DNA from: Bacteroidia bacterium
GTDB lineage: Bacteria; Bacteroidota; Bacteroidia; Bacteroidales; BM520
DNA length: 7,301 nucleotides
Assembly (NCBI GenBank): GCA_009930445.1
Contig: RZYD01000117.1
Span: 1-7,301 of the forward strand
Direction: 5' to 3'
Positions 1 through 6,947 of the stretch are shown here, piece after piece. A program made the translations under genes and the position numbers. Positions within the stretch are counted from its first letter, which is position 1, and each line of letters begins with the position of its first letter. The notes below the pieces were generated by a model. The model was not told the DNA's origin. It did no database searches and worked only from the letters and a program-made list of their open reading frames with translations.

Positions 1-9
1 TGGCTTGCG

Positions 10-2511
10 TTATCCGATAATCAGGCTTCCGATTTGAAAAACGGCAAAGGAGATAACCCATGCGAGCCCGGTAGTGTAAAAAATTTCAAATAACGCATAT
101 TTCCATTGCCCCGATTCTTTTCGGATGGCGGCAATAACTCCAATGCAGGGGAAATAAATCAGGATAAATAGCATAAATGATACAGCAATAAGTGGTGTAA
201 AGAGCGGTTTTCCCTGGTTGGGGCCGGTGAGAATTACCTGGTTGCGGATACGCTCAGCCAGGTTTTGTTCGTTGTGGTCGTTGAGTTCGGGGGGGAAAAG
301 GACGCCCAGGGTGCCTACTACCACCTCTTTGGCGGGTAGGCCGGCAATAATGGCGCAGGTCATTTTCCAGTCGAATCCCAACGGACGCATTACTGGTTCC
401 AGAGTTTTTCCGATTTTTCCTATGTAGCTTTTTTCCTGCTGCTCGCTGCTTTGCAGTAATTTTAACTGGCTTATTTCCTGTTCAATGGCTGCTGTTGATC
501 CCACTTCGGCTATTGCCGACTGTACTTTCAACTGTTCTATTTTTGCCGGATAATCCATTGTGTATTTTTTGTTTCGGGGAAAATACCCCAATACCCATAT
601 AATCATTGTGGCAACCAATACTACTCCACCGATTTTTTTAATATAAGCAGCCGTATTTAACCACATGTGTTTGAATACACTTTTTGTAGTGGGGATGCGG
701 TAAGGCGGGAGTTCCATTACAAATGGGATCTCCTGTTTTCTGAAAAAGGTTTTATTGAAAAACAGTGCCGTAGCAATCGCCACTAGTATCCCGACCAGGT
801 AAATGGCAAAAAGAATGGTACCTCTGTTGTGCTCGAAAAAGGCGGAAATGAAAAGAATATATACGGGTAGCCGAGCGCCGCACGACATAAATGGCGTGAT
901 CAGCATGGTAATCAGCCGGTCGCGGCGGCTTTCAATAATCCGTGTGGCCATGATCGCCGGAACATTACATCCAAACCCCATGATCAGCGGGATAAACGAT
1001 TTCCCGTGCAGCCCGATTCTGTGCATGGCCTTATCCATAATAAATACCGCACGGGCCATATATCCACTGTCTTCCAGTAAAGAAATGAAAAAGTAAAGCA
1101 GAATAATGTTGGGGATAAATACCAGTACGCCGCCCACGCCGCCAATAATTCCATTGATCAGAAAATCCTTGAATATTCCCTCCCCCAGGGTCCGGTCGAT
1201 GCTGGTGCCCAGTAGGGTTATCCCTCCTTCAATCCATTGCTGGGGATAGGCACCTAACGTAAAAGTAAGGTAAAAGATAGCCCACATAATGAGCAAAAAT
1301 ATGGGAAAGGCGTAGAATTTATGGGTGAAAAACAGGTCGATCAGATCTGATTTTCGAATGCGTTTTTTTCGCGCCGGAACGTATGTTTCACGGATGGCCC
1401 CGGCAATAAAACCGTATTTGGCATCAGTGATGATCGTTTCTGTATCTTCTTTTAGGAATGCTTCTAAAATACTGATTTGCTGATGGGTGGCCTCTTTTAT
1501 GGCTGTATAATTCTGAAGTTCTTTGATTTTCTTTTCCGCTTCAGCATCTTTTTCCAACAATTTGATGGCTAAAAACCGGCTTGAAATCCTGTCGGTAAGC
1601 CAACGGTTTTCCGGTATGCGCAGCGCCTCCTGGATCCGCTGAATGCCCATCTCAATGGCTTTCCCGTAGGAAATATGAATGTGCCTGCTGGTGGGGTCAT
1701 TGCCTTCATATACTCGGATAATTGTGCGTAGAAGCTCTTTTACTCCTTTTCCTTTCGAACCCACAGTGGGAATAATTGGCATCCTCAGCAATTGCCCCAG
1801 GTATTCATGCTTGAGCCTGTCGCCGTTGCGTTCCATGTCGTCGTACATGTTCAGGGCAATCACAACCCGAATGTCCATATCAATCAATTGCGTGGTGAGG
1901 TAGAGGTTCCGTTCGAGGTTCGAGGCATCCAACACATTTACTACAATGTCGGGGGCCTTCATTTGAATGTATTTTCTTACGTACAGCTCCTCGGGCGAAT
2001 ATGCGGTAATCGAATACGTACCCGGTAAATCTGTAACATTGATCTGGTATCCGTCGACCCAGAACCGTGCTTCCTTCGATTCTATGGTTACCCCGCCATA
2101 GTTTCCGGTACGTTCGTGGAGCCCGCTGGCCTGATTAAAAAGGGAGGTTTTTCCCGCATTCGGGTTGCCCACAAAGGCAATGTTGATCACTTTCCCTTTT
2201 TGTTTTGCATGGTAGGATAAAAACTTGTCATCCAAAGCATTAACGGCTTCAGGGGGAGTTTCATGCTTTATCTCTTCCTTTAGATCCTTCAGGGTAATCA
2301 CCTCCACTAACTGGGCTTCTGCGTTGCGGAGCGTGACATTATAGCCCATGATATTATATTCAATCGGGTCGCCCAAGGGAGCTTTCCGTACCGCTGTGAT
2401 TTCTCTTCCCGCCACAAACCCCATCTCCATAATACGTTTACGAAAAGCGCCTCGTCCTTTTACCTTAGTAATAAAGGCTTTCTCTCCTTGCGCCAGCTCT
2501 AAAAGTGTCAT
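10..2511 (-). CDS. feoB: Ferrous iron transporter, FeoA-FeoB fusion
   Basis: This inner-membrane protein imports Fe(II), with a cytoplasmic GTPase domain controlling a membrane pore. Residues 1-75 form a FeoA-like SH3 domain (MGFVAG at 30-35), which in many bacteria is a separate protein. A linker of about 30 residues leads to the FeoB G domain: G1 GNPNAGKTS (115-123), switch I NYGGVT (137-142), G3 DLPG (161-164), G4 NMYD (221-224) and a G5-like SKGKG (252-256). A helical segment (about 280-390) precedes the membrane part. That part carries the family motifs GFGCNVP (512-518), SCGARLPVY (543-551), GLPAKEVVVG (724-733) and FPC (787-789), so the usual pore cysteines are present. I count about nine hydrophobic segments between 396 and 832. 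The 833-residue length fits a FeoA (about 75) plus FeoB (about 750) fusion, and it looks intact. No feoC is visible, although only 9 bases remain downstream. The start is supported by the promoter just upstream. Confidence 0.97.
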   Translation of the reverse strand: MTLLELAQGEKAFITKVKGRGAFRKRIMEMGFVAGREITAVRKAPLGDPIEYNIMGYNVTLRNAEAQLVEVITLKDLKEEIKHETPPEAVNALDDKFLSYHAKQKGKVINIAFVGNPNAGKTSLFNQASGLHERTGNYGGVTIESKEARFWVDGYQINVTDLPGTYSITAYSPEELYVRKYIQMKAPDIVVNVLDASNLERNLYLTTQLIDMDIRVVIALNMYDDMERNGDRLKHEYLGQLLRMPIIPTVGSKGKGVKELLRTIIRVYEGNDPTSRHIHISYGKAIEMGIQRIQEALRIPENRWLTDRISSRFLAIKLLEKDAEAEKKIKELQNYTAIKEATHQQISILEAFLKEDTETIITDAKYGFIAGAIRETYVPARKKRIRKSDLIDLFFTHKFYAFPIFLLIMWAIFYLTFTLGAYPQQWIEGGITLLGTSIDRTLGEGIFKDFLINGIIGGVGGVLVFIPNIILLYFFISLLEDSGYMARAVFIMDKAMHRIGLHGKSFIPLIMGFGCNVPAIMATRIIESRRDRLITMLITPFMSCGARLPVYILFISAFFEHNRGTILFAIYLVGILVAIATALFFNKTFFRKQEIPFVMELPPYRIPTTKSVFKHMWLNTAAYIKKIGGVVLVATMIIWVLGYFPRNKKYTMDYPAKIEQLKVQSAIAEVGSTAAIEQEISQLKLLQSSEQQEKSYIGKIGKTLEPVMRPLGFDWKMTCAIIAGLPAKEVVVGTLGVLFPPELNDHNEQNLAERIRNQVILTGPNQGKPLFTPLIAVSFMLFILIYFPCIGVIAAIRKESGQWKYALFEIFYTTGLAWVISFAVFQIGSLIIG

Positions 2512-2542
2512 TATGCTTATTTAGACTATTTAAAAATTGCAG

Positions 2543-2573
2543 CAAATATACAACTATTCAGGATGGTTCCAAA
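2543..2573 (-). promoter_or_regulatory. Bacteroidota-type promoter of feoAB
   Basis: Read on the minus strand, TTTG (2570-2573) is followed by 19 bases and then TATATTTG (2543-2550). This matches the Bacteroidota primary sigma factor consensus of a TTTG-type -33 box and a TAnnTTTG -7 box. Transcription would begin about 5-8 bases downstream, giving a leader of roughly 25-30 bases before the feoAB ATG. No Shine-Dalgarno sequence is seen before that ATG, which is normal for the phylum. I see no convincing Fur or DtxR-type palindrome overlapping the promoter, so iron control cannot be shown from sequence. Confidence 0.75.
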
Positions 2574-2637
2574 TCTCAGCCTTTTGCTTTTTATTTCGTC
2601 TTTTTTATCGCCCTCGACGGGAATGGAGTAGTAGATG

Positions 2638-3201
2638 TTAATCCATTGATTCAACGAGGTTTGGTGTATCTTCTGCTGCCTGTGGTTTTTTTCGCGCCAT
2701 CAGCAGGTAGTGCAGGTAGCGGTGTGCAGTCACCAGGCGGAAACCCCAATGGCTGACAAAGAGTTGTTTTAATTCCGCAATTGCATTCTCTTTGGCCGCA
2801 ATGGAATTCTTCTGAAAAAGTAAAGTAAAATCTTTTAAATCCTGATATATATCCGCGAAATTGTCGGCTAAACTACCTTTTATCGGATCATTTATATCAA
2901 TACTATTGTAATCATGATACCAATATTGATCATATTCTCCGAATTTTTCTTTTAGCGTTTTGAATACATTTTCCCACTGCTCTTCCGTGATATATCTTTC
3001 GTTTGCTTCCGGATATTCCGGTACGATATCCGGAAGCAGTGTGCCCTTTAAATATAGCAACGGACAGATTTTTTGCATATAATCGAGGATTTCTTCCTGT
3101 GTGTAGGTGTCGGCTTTTTCTGTGAAAAGGCAGTATTCATGTGCAACAGTGAGCATCTCCAGTACATTCCGGGAGGCTACCGGTTCGTCTTGTTTTGTCA
3201 T
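2638..3201 (-). CDS. DUF5063-like protein of unknown function
   Basis: This is a 187-residue soluble, probably mostly helical protein without a signal peptide or membrane segment. I recognise it from memory as resembling the DUF5063 family of Bacteroidota. The supporting blocks are SRNVLEMLTVAHEYC (10-24), CPLLYLKGTLLP (46-57), SLADNFADIYQDLKDF (110-125) and HWGFRLVTAHRYLHYLL (151-167). The region between 68 and 100 is acidic and aromatic (EEQWENVF, DQYWYHDYN). No catalytic motif is apparent and I do not assign a function. Its ATG overlaps the stop codon of the upstream phosphoglucomutase gene in an ATGA arrangement, so it is probably translated by coupling from the same mRNA. The last 20 residues are polar and probably a loose tail. 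That the gene is real is near certain; the family name is less so. Confidence 0.85.
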   Translation of the reverse strand: MTKQDEPVASRNVLEMLTVAHEYCLFTEKADTYTQEEILDYMQKICPLLYLKGTLLPDIVPEYPEANERYITEEQWENVFKTLKEKFGEYDQYWYHDYNSIDINDPIKGSLADNFADIYQDLKDFTLLFQKNSIAAKENAIAELKQLFVSHWGFRLVTAHRYLHYLLMARKKPQAAEDTPNLVESMD

Positions 3202-4922
3202 GGATTGAAGGTTTTAAGGAGTCTGTCTAGTTTATTATCGAGCCAATCGGCTGTTGCTGCAAGTGCAGCGTGATTTTCCACCCTAGCATTCACGCTGAAG
3301 TAATATTTTATTTTAGGCTCTGTTCCTGAGGGCCTGGCAGTGATCACGGTGTTGTCTTCCAGCACAAATTGCATCACGTTTGATTGGGGTAACGAAATCG
3401 CTTTTTTGCTTCCGGTCCGAAGATCTGTTTCCACCTGATTCAGGTAATTTTTTACGGTTACTACCTGAATTCCATTGATTTCTTTCATGGGATGGTTTCG
3501 GTATTCGTCCATCCATCGTGCGATTTCCTCAGCGCCTTCTTTTCCTTTTCGTACTACCGAAAGCAGGCGTTCGCGGTACATTCCGAACTGCAGGTATACC
3601 GCATTGAGTAAATCCTCCATGGTTTTTCCCTGCGATTTCGCCCAGGCCATGGTCTCTGCAATCATAGCGCAGGAAATTACTGCATCTTTATCCCGCACAT
3701 AATCCCCGATCAGATATCCATAACTCTCTTCCCCGCCCACAAGAAAGCGTTTTTTTCCTTCGTTTTCGCGGATAATTGCCGCAATGTATTTGAAACCGGT
3801 CAGTACGTCGTAATTTTCGATGTGATAGGCGTCGGCAATGGTTTTAAGTAACCCGGTGGTAACGATGGTTTTAACCATAAATTCATTGCCTTTCAAATGG
3901 TCTTTTTCCTTGTTCAGGATATAGTAAAACAATAACGTAGCCGTTTGATTACCATTGAGCAGTACAAATTTTCCTTTATTGTTTTTTATGGCGATGCCAA
4001 CCCGGTCTCCATCGGGATCTGTTGCCATTACTAAATCTGCATCGATGCTTTCCGCTTTTTGAATGGCCATCGATAATGCTTCCGGTTCTTCGGGATTCGG
4101 TGATTTTACCGTGGGAAAATTCCCATCGGTTGTGTTTTGTTCTTCCACGCCGTAAATATGGGTAAACCCAAATTTCTTCAGGGCCATGGGAACCAGCCTG
4201 ATGCCAGTGCCGTGAATGGGGGTATATACAATCTTCAGGTCGTGGTATTGTTGAATGATTTCGGGCGACAAACTGTAAGTGGCCATTTTCCCCAGATACG
4301 CCGTGTCAATTTCTTCGCCTACAGTGTGAATCAGTTCCTGCCGGGCAGCGAAGTGGATCTCCGTTACCTCCTTGATTTTCATTACCTCATCAATAATATT
4401 CCGGTCGTGTGGCGCGATAATCTGCGCCCCATCGTTCCAGTATACCTTGTACCCGTTGTATTCTCTGGGGTTGTGTGAAGCGGTAACCATAATTCCGGCA
4501 TGGCAGCCCAGGTAGCGCACAGCGAACGATAATTCCGGTGTGGGGCGTAGCGCATCAAATATATAAACTGTAATGCCATTGGCCGAGAGTACCGCCGCGG
4601 TGATATCGGAAAAAAAAGTGTTGTTTATCCTGCAATCATAAGCAATAGCCACCTTAATGGTTTCATCGCCGACAAAGGTTTTTAGCAGGTAATTCGCCAG
4701 TCCTTGTGTCGCTTTTCCCACCGTGTATTTATTCATACGATTAGTTCCGGGACCCATAATGCCCCGTAGTCCTCCCGTTCCAAACTCAAGATCCCGGTAA
4801 AAGGCATCTGTCAACTCAGTACTGTCTTCTTCAATCAGCTTGTTAACGGCATCTCTGGTGGCCTGATCATAAGCCGGAGTAAGCCATTGTTTCGCTCTGT
4901 CCAATATTTTCGGGTCGGTCAT
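3198..4922 (-). CDS. pgm: Phosphoglucomutase/phosphomannomutase family enzyme
   Basis: This is a cytoplasmic alpha-D-phosphohexomutase, most likely interconverting glucose-6-phosphate and glucose-1-phosphate, the entry point to UDP- and dTDP-sugars. All four family domains are present in order. The early FGTGGLRG is at 47-54. The phosphoserine loop TASHNP (147-152) has Ser149 as the predicted catalytic residue. The metal site DPDGDR (302-307) supplies Asp302, Asp304 and Asp306. The sugar-binding loop GGEESYG is at 396-402 and the phosphate-binding loop RPSGTEPK at 530-537. The length of 574 residues fits the long bacterial PgcA-like and PGM2-like group rather than the approximately 450-residue AlgC/GlmM types. 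Substrate choice among glucose, mannose and other sugars cannot be settled from sequence. It starts 21 bp after rfbD, with no promoter in the gap, and overlaps the next gene by 4 bp, so it is probably in an operon with both. Confidence 0.95.
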   Translation of the reverse strand: MTDPKILDRAKQWLTPAYDQATRDAVNKLIEEDSTELTDAFYRDLEFGTGGLRGIMGPGTNRMNKYTVGKATQGLANYLLKTFVGDETIKVAIAYDCRINNTFFSDITAAVLSANGITVYIFDALRPTPELSFAVRYLGCHAGIMVTASHNPREYNGYKVYWNDGAQIIAPHDRNIIDEVMKIKEVTEIHFAARQELIHTVGEEIDTAYLGKMATYSLSPEIIQQYHDLKIVYTPIHGTGIRLVPMALKKFGFTHIYGVEEQNTTDGNFPTVKSPNPEEPEALSMAIQKAESIDADLVMATDPDGDRVGIAIKNNKGKFVLLNGNQTATLLFYYILNKEKDHLKGNEFMVKTIVTTGLLKTIADAYHIENYDVLTGFKYIAAIIRENEGKKRFLVGGEESYGYLIGDYVRDKDAVISCAMIAETMAWAKSQGKTMEDLLNAVYLQFGMYRERLLSVVRKGKEGAEEIARWMDEYRNHPMKEINGIQVVTVKNYLNQVETDLRTGSKKAISLPQSNVMQFVLEDNTVITARPSGTEPKIKYYFSVNARVENHAALAATADWLDNKLDRLLKTFNP

Positions 4923-4943
4923 AATGTAAATGATTTTAGGTGA

Positions 4944-5819
4944 TTAGTGTATTGAATTCAGACGTTCGATTTCCCGGAGGCATGTTTCCACCCCGGTTTC
5001 CCAGGCGGGCATCACATATCCTGTAACTGTTTCCAGACGCTGATTGCTGAGTACACTGCGGGCTGGCCGTGCCGCGGCCGTTTTGAATCCGGTAGAAGGA
5101 ACGGGGGTGACGGCAGCCCGGATTCCGGCAGTCGTAAACACTTTCATTGCCAGGTGGTACCAGGTGGTAAAGCCTTTGTTGGTGATATGGAAAAGGCTGA
5201 TGCCCGGATGGAAACGTTTTCCGGCCAGAAAGAGTAAGGCCTCTGCCAAGTGACCGGCATAGGTAGGGCTTCCGTACTGGTCGTTAATAATGCGGAGAGG
5301 TTTTCCTTCCTGCGCCAGCGCGAGCATGGTTTTCACGAAATTTTTTCCCGTTTCACTAAACAGCCATGATGTTCTGATAATGAGTGCTTTGGCGCCTGCG
5401 CGTGCAATGGCCTGCTCACCGGCAAGTTTGCTTCGGCCGTAGGCATTGATCGGGTTCGCTGCATCGGCTTCCTGATAGTCGCGGTCAAGGTTTCCGTCAA
5501 ACACATAATCGGTGGAAATGTGTATGAGGCCGGTGTCTGTCTCCCGGCAGGCAGCCGCGAGAATTCCCGGAGCAGTGCCATTCACCCGCAGTGCAGTTTC
5601 GTAATCCGTTTCCGCGCCATCAACCTGGGTATAGGCTGCCGCATTGATTACCAAATCGAATGGCTCGGATTGCAAAAAACGATGTACTTCTTTGGCCTGG
5701 GTGATATCCAGCTCCCTGAGGTCGGTGGGTACAATTGTGTACTCCGGATTCAGGCTATTTATTTTAATTATGGATTGCCCAAGTTGCCCTTCGCTGCCTG
5801 TAAGAAGTATCTTTTTCAT
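4944..5819 (-). CDS. rfbD: dTDP-4-dehydrorhamnose reductase (RmlD)
   Basis: RmlD is the NAD(P)H-dependent short-chain dehydrogenase that catalyses the last step of dTDP-L-rhamnose synthesis, reducing dTDP-4-dehydro-L-rhamnose. The 291 residues match the usual length. The Rossmann dinucleotide loop GSEGQLG lies at 8-14. STDYVFDG (102-109) and YGRSK (127-131, Tyr127 and Lys131) provide the catalytic Thr/Ser-Tyr-Lys set. RTSWLF (149-154) and the C-terminal RPARSVLS (251-258) are characteristic of RmlD. The partner genes rmlA, rmlB and rmlC are not in this window, so they must lie elsewhere if the pathway is complete. The gene sits 57 bp after the UDP-glucuronate decarboxylase and 21 bp before the sugar mutase on the same strand, consistent with one transcript. 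The start has no Shine-Dalgarno sequence. A related NDP-4-keto-sugar reductase with a different substrate is possible but less likely. Confidence 0.94.
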   Translation of the reverse strand: MKKILLTGSEGQLGQSIIKINSLNPEYTIVPTDLRELDITQAKEVHRFLQSEPFDLVINAAAYTQVDGAETDYETALRVNGTAPGILAAACRETDTGLIHISTDYVFDGNLDRDYQEADAANPINAYGRSKLAGEQAIARAGAKALIIRTSWLFSETGKNFVKTMLALAQEGKPLRIINDQYGSPTYAGHLAEALLFLAGKRFHPGISLFHITNKGFTTWYHLAMKVFTTAGIRAAVTPVPSTGFKTAAARPARSVLSNQRLETVTGYVMPAWETGVETCLREIERLNSIH

Positions 5820-5876
5820 GAATCTGTTACGCGTTATGTTTTTTATAATATTTTTATTAAAAAAGAAAGATATACC

Positions 5877-6812
5877 TTATAAATTATTTTTGAAGTATTC
5901 AATGGTTTTTTCCAGTCCCAGCGTTAATGAAGTTGAAGGCTGCCATCCCAATAGGTTGGACGCCAAGGTGATATCAGGTTTTCGCTGCATGGGGTCGTCG
6001 GAGGGCAATGGCATAAATTCCAGCGTGGATTTCGATCCGGTCATGGCAATTATTTGTTGTGCCAGCTCCAACATGGTAAATTCTTCGGGGTTGCCGATGT
6101 TTACGGGGCCGGTGATTTCATCGCCTGTTTCCATCATGGCAATCATTCCATCCAGCATATCATCTACATAGCAAAAGCTCCGGGTCTGCATTCCGTTTCC
6201 ATATATGGTGAGGGGTGCATTCCGGAGGGCCTGAAGGATGAAATTGGAGATGACCCGGCCGTCGTTGGGCATCATACGCGGCCCGTAGGTGTTAAAGATG
6301 CGCAGGATTTTAATCCGTACCTGGTTTTGTTTGTGGTAATCCATGAAAAGGGTTTCTGCCGCCCGTTTGCCTTCATCGTAGCACGATCGTTCCCCGATTG
6401 GGTTTACGTTACCCCAGTAGCTTTCGGGTTGGGGATGTACGTCGGGGTCACCGTAAACTTCACTCGTGGAGGCCTGAAGTATTTTTGCCCGGATGCGTTT
6501 TGCCAGCCCCAGCATGTGTATGGCCCCCATTACCGATGTTTTAATGGTTTTAATCGGATTGTACTGATAATGAATGGGGGAGGCAGGACAAGCCAGGTTG
6601 TAGATTTCATCTACTTCGATAAAAAACGGTGTAGTGATATCATGTCGTATTACTTCAAAATACGGATTATCCAACAGATGGACAATATTCATCTTTTGTC
6701 CGGTGAAATAGTTATCGAGGCAGATTACCTCCCGGTTTTGTTGTAAAAGTTTTTCACACAAATGTGAACCCAGAAATCCTGCCCCTCCGGTCACAAGCAC
6801 TTTTTTTTTCAT
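5877..6812 (-). CDS. uxs: UDP-glucuronate decarboxylase (UDP-xylose synthase)
   Basis: This NAD-dependent extended short-chain dehydrogenase converts UDP-D-glucuronate to UDP-D-xylose and CO2 through a 4-keto intermediate. The NAD-binding loop GGAGFLGSH (9-17) and Asp33, for the adenosine ribose, open the Rossmann fold. The active-site segments typical of UXS are TSEVYGDP (116-123, with Glu118 as expected) and CYDEGKR (144-150, with Tyr145 and Lys149). NTYGPRM (174-180), RSFCYVDD (211-218) and QRKPDI (276-281), which contains the substrate-binding Arg277, are also present. The 311-residue length is that of the decarboxylase-only enzyme; there is no ArnA-type formyltransferase domain and no N-terminal membrane anchor of the eukaryotic UXS1 kind. 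The preceding gene is UDP-glucose dehydrogenase, which makes its substrate, and this agrees with the assignment. That gene is separated from it by an intrinsic terminator. Confidence 0.95.
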   Translation of the reverse strand: MKKKVLVTGGAGFLGSHLCEKLLQQNREVICLDNYFTGQKMNIVHLLDNPYFEVIRHDITTPFFIEVDEIYNLACPASPIHYQYNPIKTIKTSVMGAIHMLGLAKRIRAKILQASTSEVYGDPDVHPQPESYWGNVNPIGERSCYDEGKRAAETLFMDYHKQNQVRIKILRIFNTYGPRMMPNDGRVISNFILQALRNAPLTIYGNGMQTRSFCYVDDMLDGMIAMMETGDEITGPVNIGNPEEFTMLELAQQIIAMTGSKSTLEFMPLPSDDPMQRKPDITLASNLLGWQPSTSLTLGLEKTIEYFKNNL

Positions 6813-6900
6813 TCTTTGCTGTTTTTATTGGGTAAATCGCATACCCTGGTTGCCTTAGTTCGTTTTTGTAATCCGGTTTTTTTCATTTTCTAAAAGTACT
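6813..6900 (-). promoter_or_regulatory. Leader region of the uxs gene, no consensus promoter
   Basis: These 88 bases lie between the upstream terminator and the uxs ATG. A promoter is expected here because transcription from the right should mostly stop at the terminator, but the minus strand holds no TTTG at all and so no TAnnTTTG box; the closest match is TACTTTTA at 6891-6898. A 5-bp perfect inverted repeat, GGGTA with TACCC around a 7-base loop, occupies 6830-6846 close to the start codon. The ATG is preceded by an A-rich stretch without a Shine-Dalgarno sequence. Promoter function is inferred from position only. Confidence 0.3.
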
Positions 6901-6939
6901 AAAAAAAAATTACCCCCGAAGGGATTTCCTTTTGGGGGT
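6901..6939 (-). terminator. Intrinsic terminator after the UDP-glucose dehydrogenase gene
   Basis: On the minus strand, 8 bases after the dehydrogenase stop codon, ACCCCC (6934-6939) pairs with GGGGGT (6912-6917). Inside it AAGG (6928-6931) can pair with CCTT (6919-6922). The hairpin is followed by AA and then a run of nine T (6901-6909). This is the classical rho-independent form: a GC-rich stem followed immediately by a U tract. The plus strand also begins with an A run, but there is no plus-strand gene for it to serve. Confidence 0.88.
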
Positions 6940-6947
6940 TGTAGTCT

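Noticed and set aside
4137..4478. Plus-strand open frame of 113 codons opposite the phosphoglucomutase gene
   Set aside because: It lies fully within the mutase gene, whose catalytic motifs fix the real frame.
5150..5169. Tandem 10-bp repeat (ccaggtggta twice) inside rfbD
   Set aside because: It encodes a TTWYHL stretch in which the Trp region is normal for RmlD, the frame is intact, and two copies of 10 bp are too few to suggest phase variation.
5839..5864. AT-only imperfect palindrome between rfbD and uxs, resembling a hairpin terminator
   Set aside because: The stem is purely A/T with a two-base bulge and would be weak. The gap is only 57 bp inside a probable operon, so it is better explained as AT-rich spacer.
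5867..5876. Possible promoter -7 box (TATCTTTC on the minus strand) before rfbD
   Set aside because: The last base of TAnnTTTG does not match and no TTTG is found at the right distance upstream.
5644..6171. Plus-strand open frame of 175 codons spanning the rfbD-uxs junction
   Set aside because: It overlaps two well supported genes on the other strand and its translation is a low-complexity shadow with no family resemblance.
6054..6746. Long plus-strand open frame (230 codons) opposite the uxs gene
   Set aside because: It is antisense to a highly conserved decarboxylase gene, its translation has no recognisable domain, and it reflects codon bias of the real gene.
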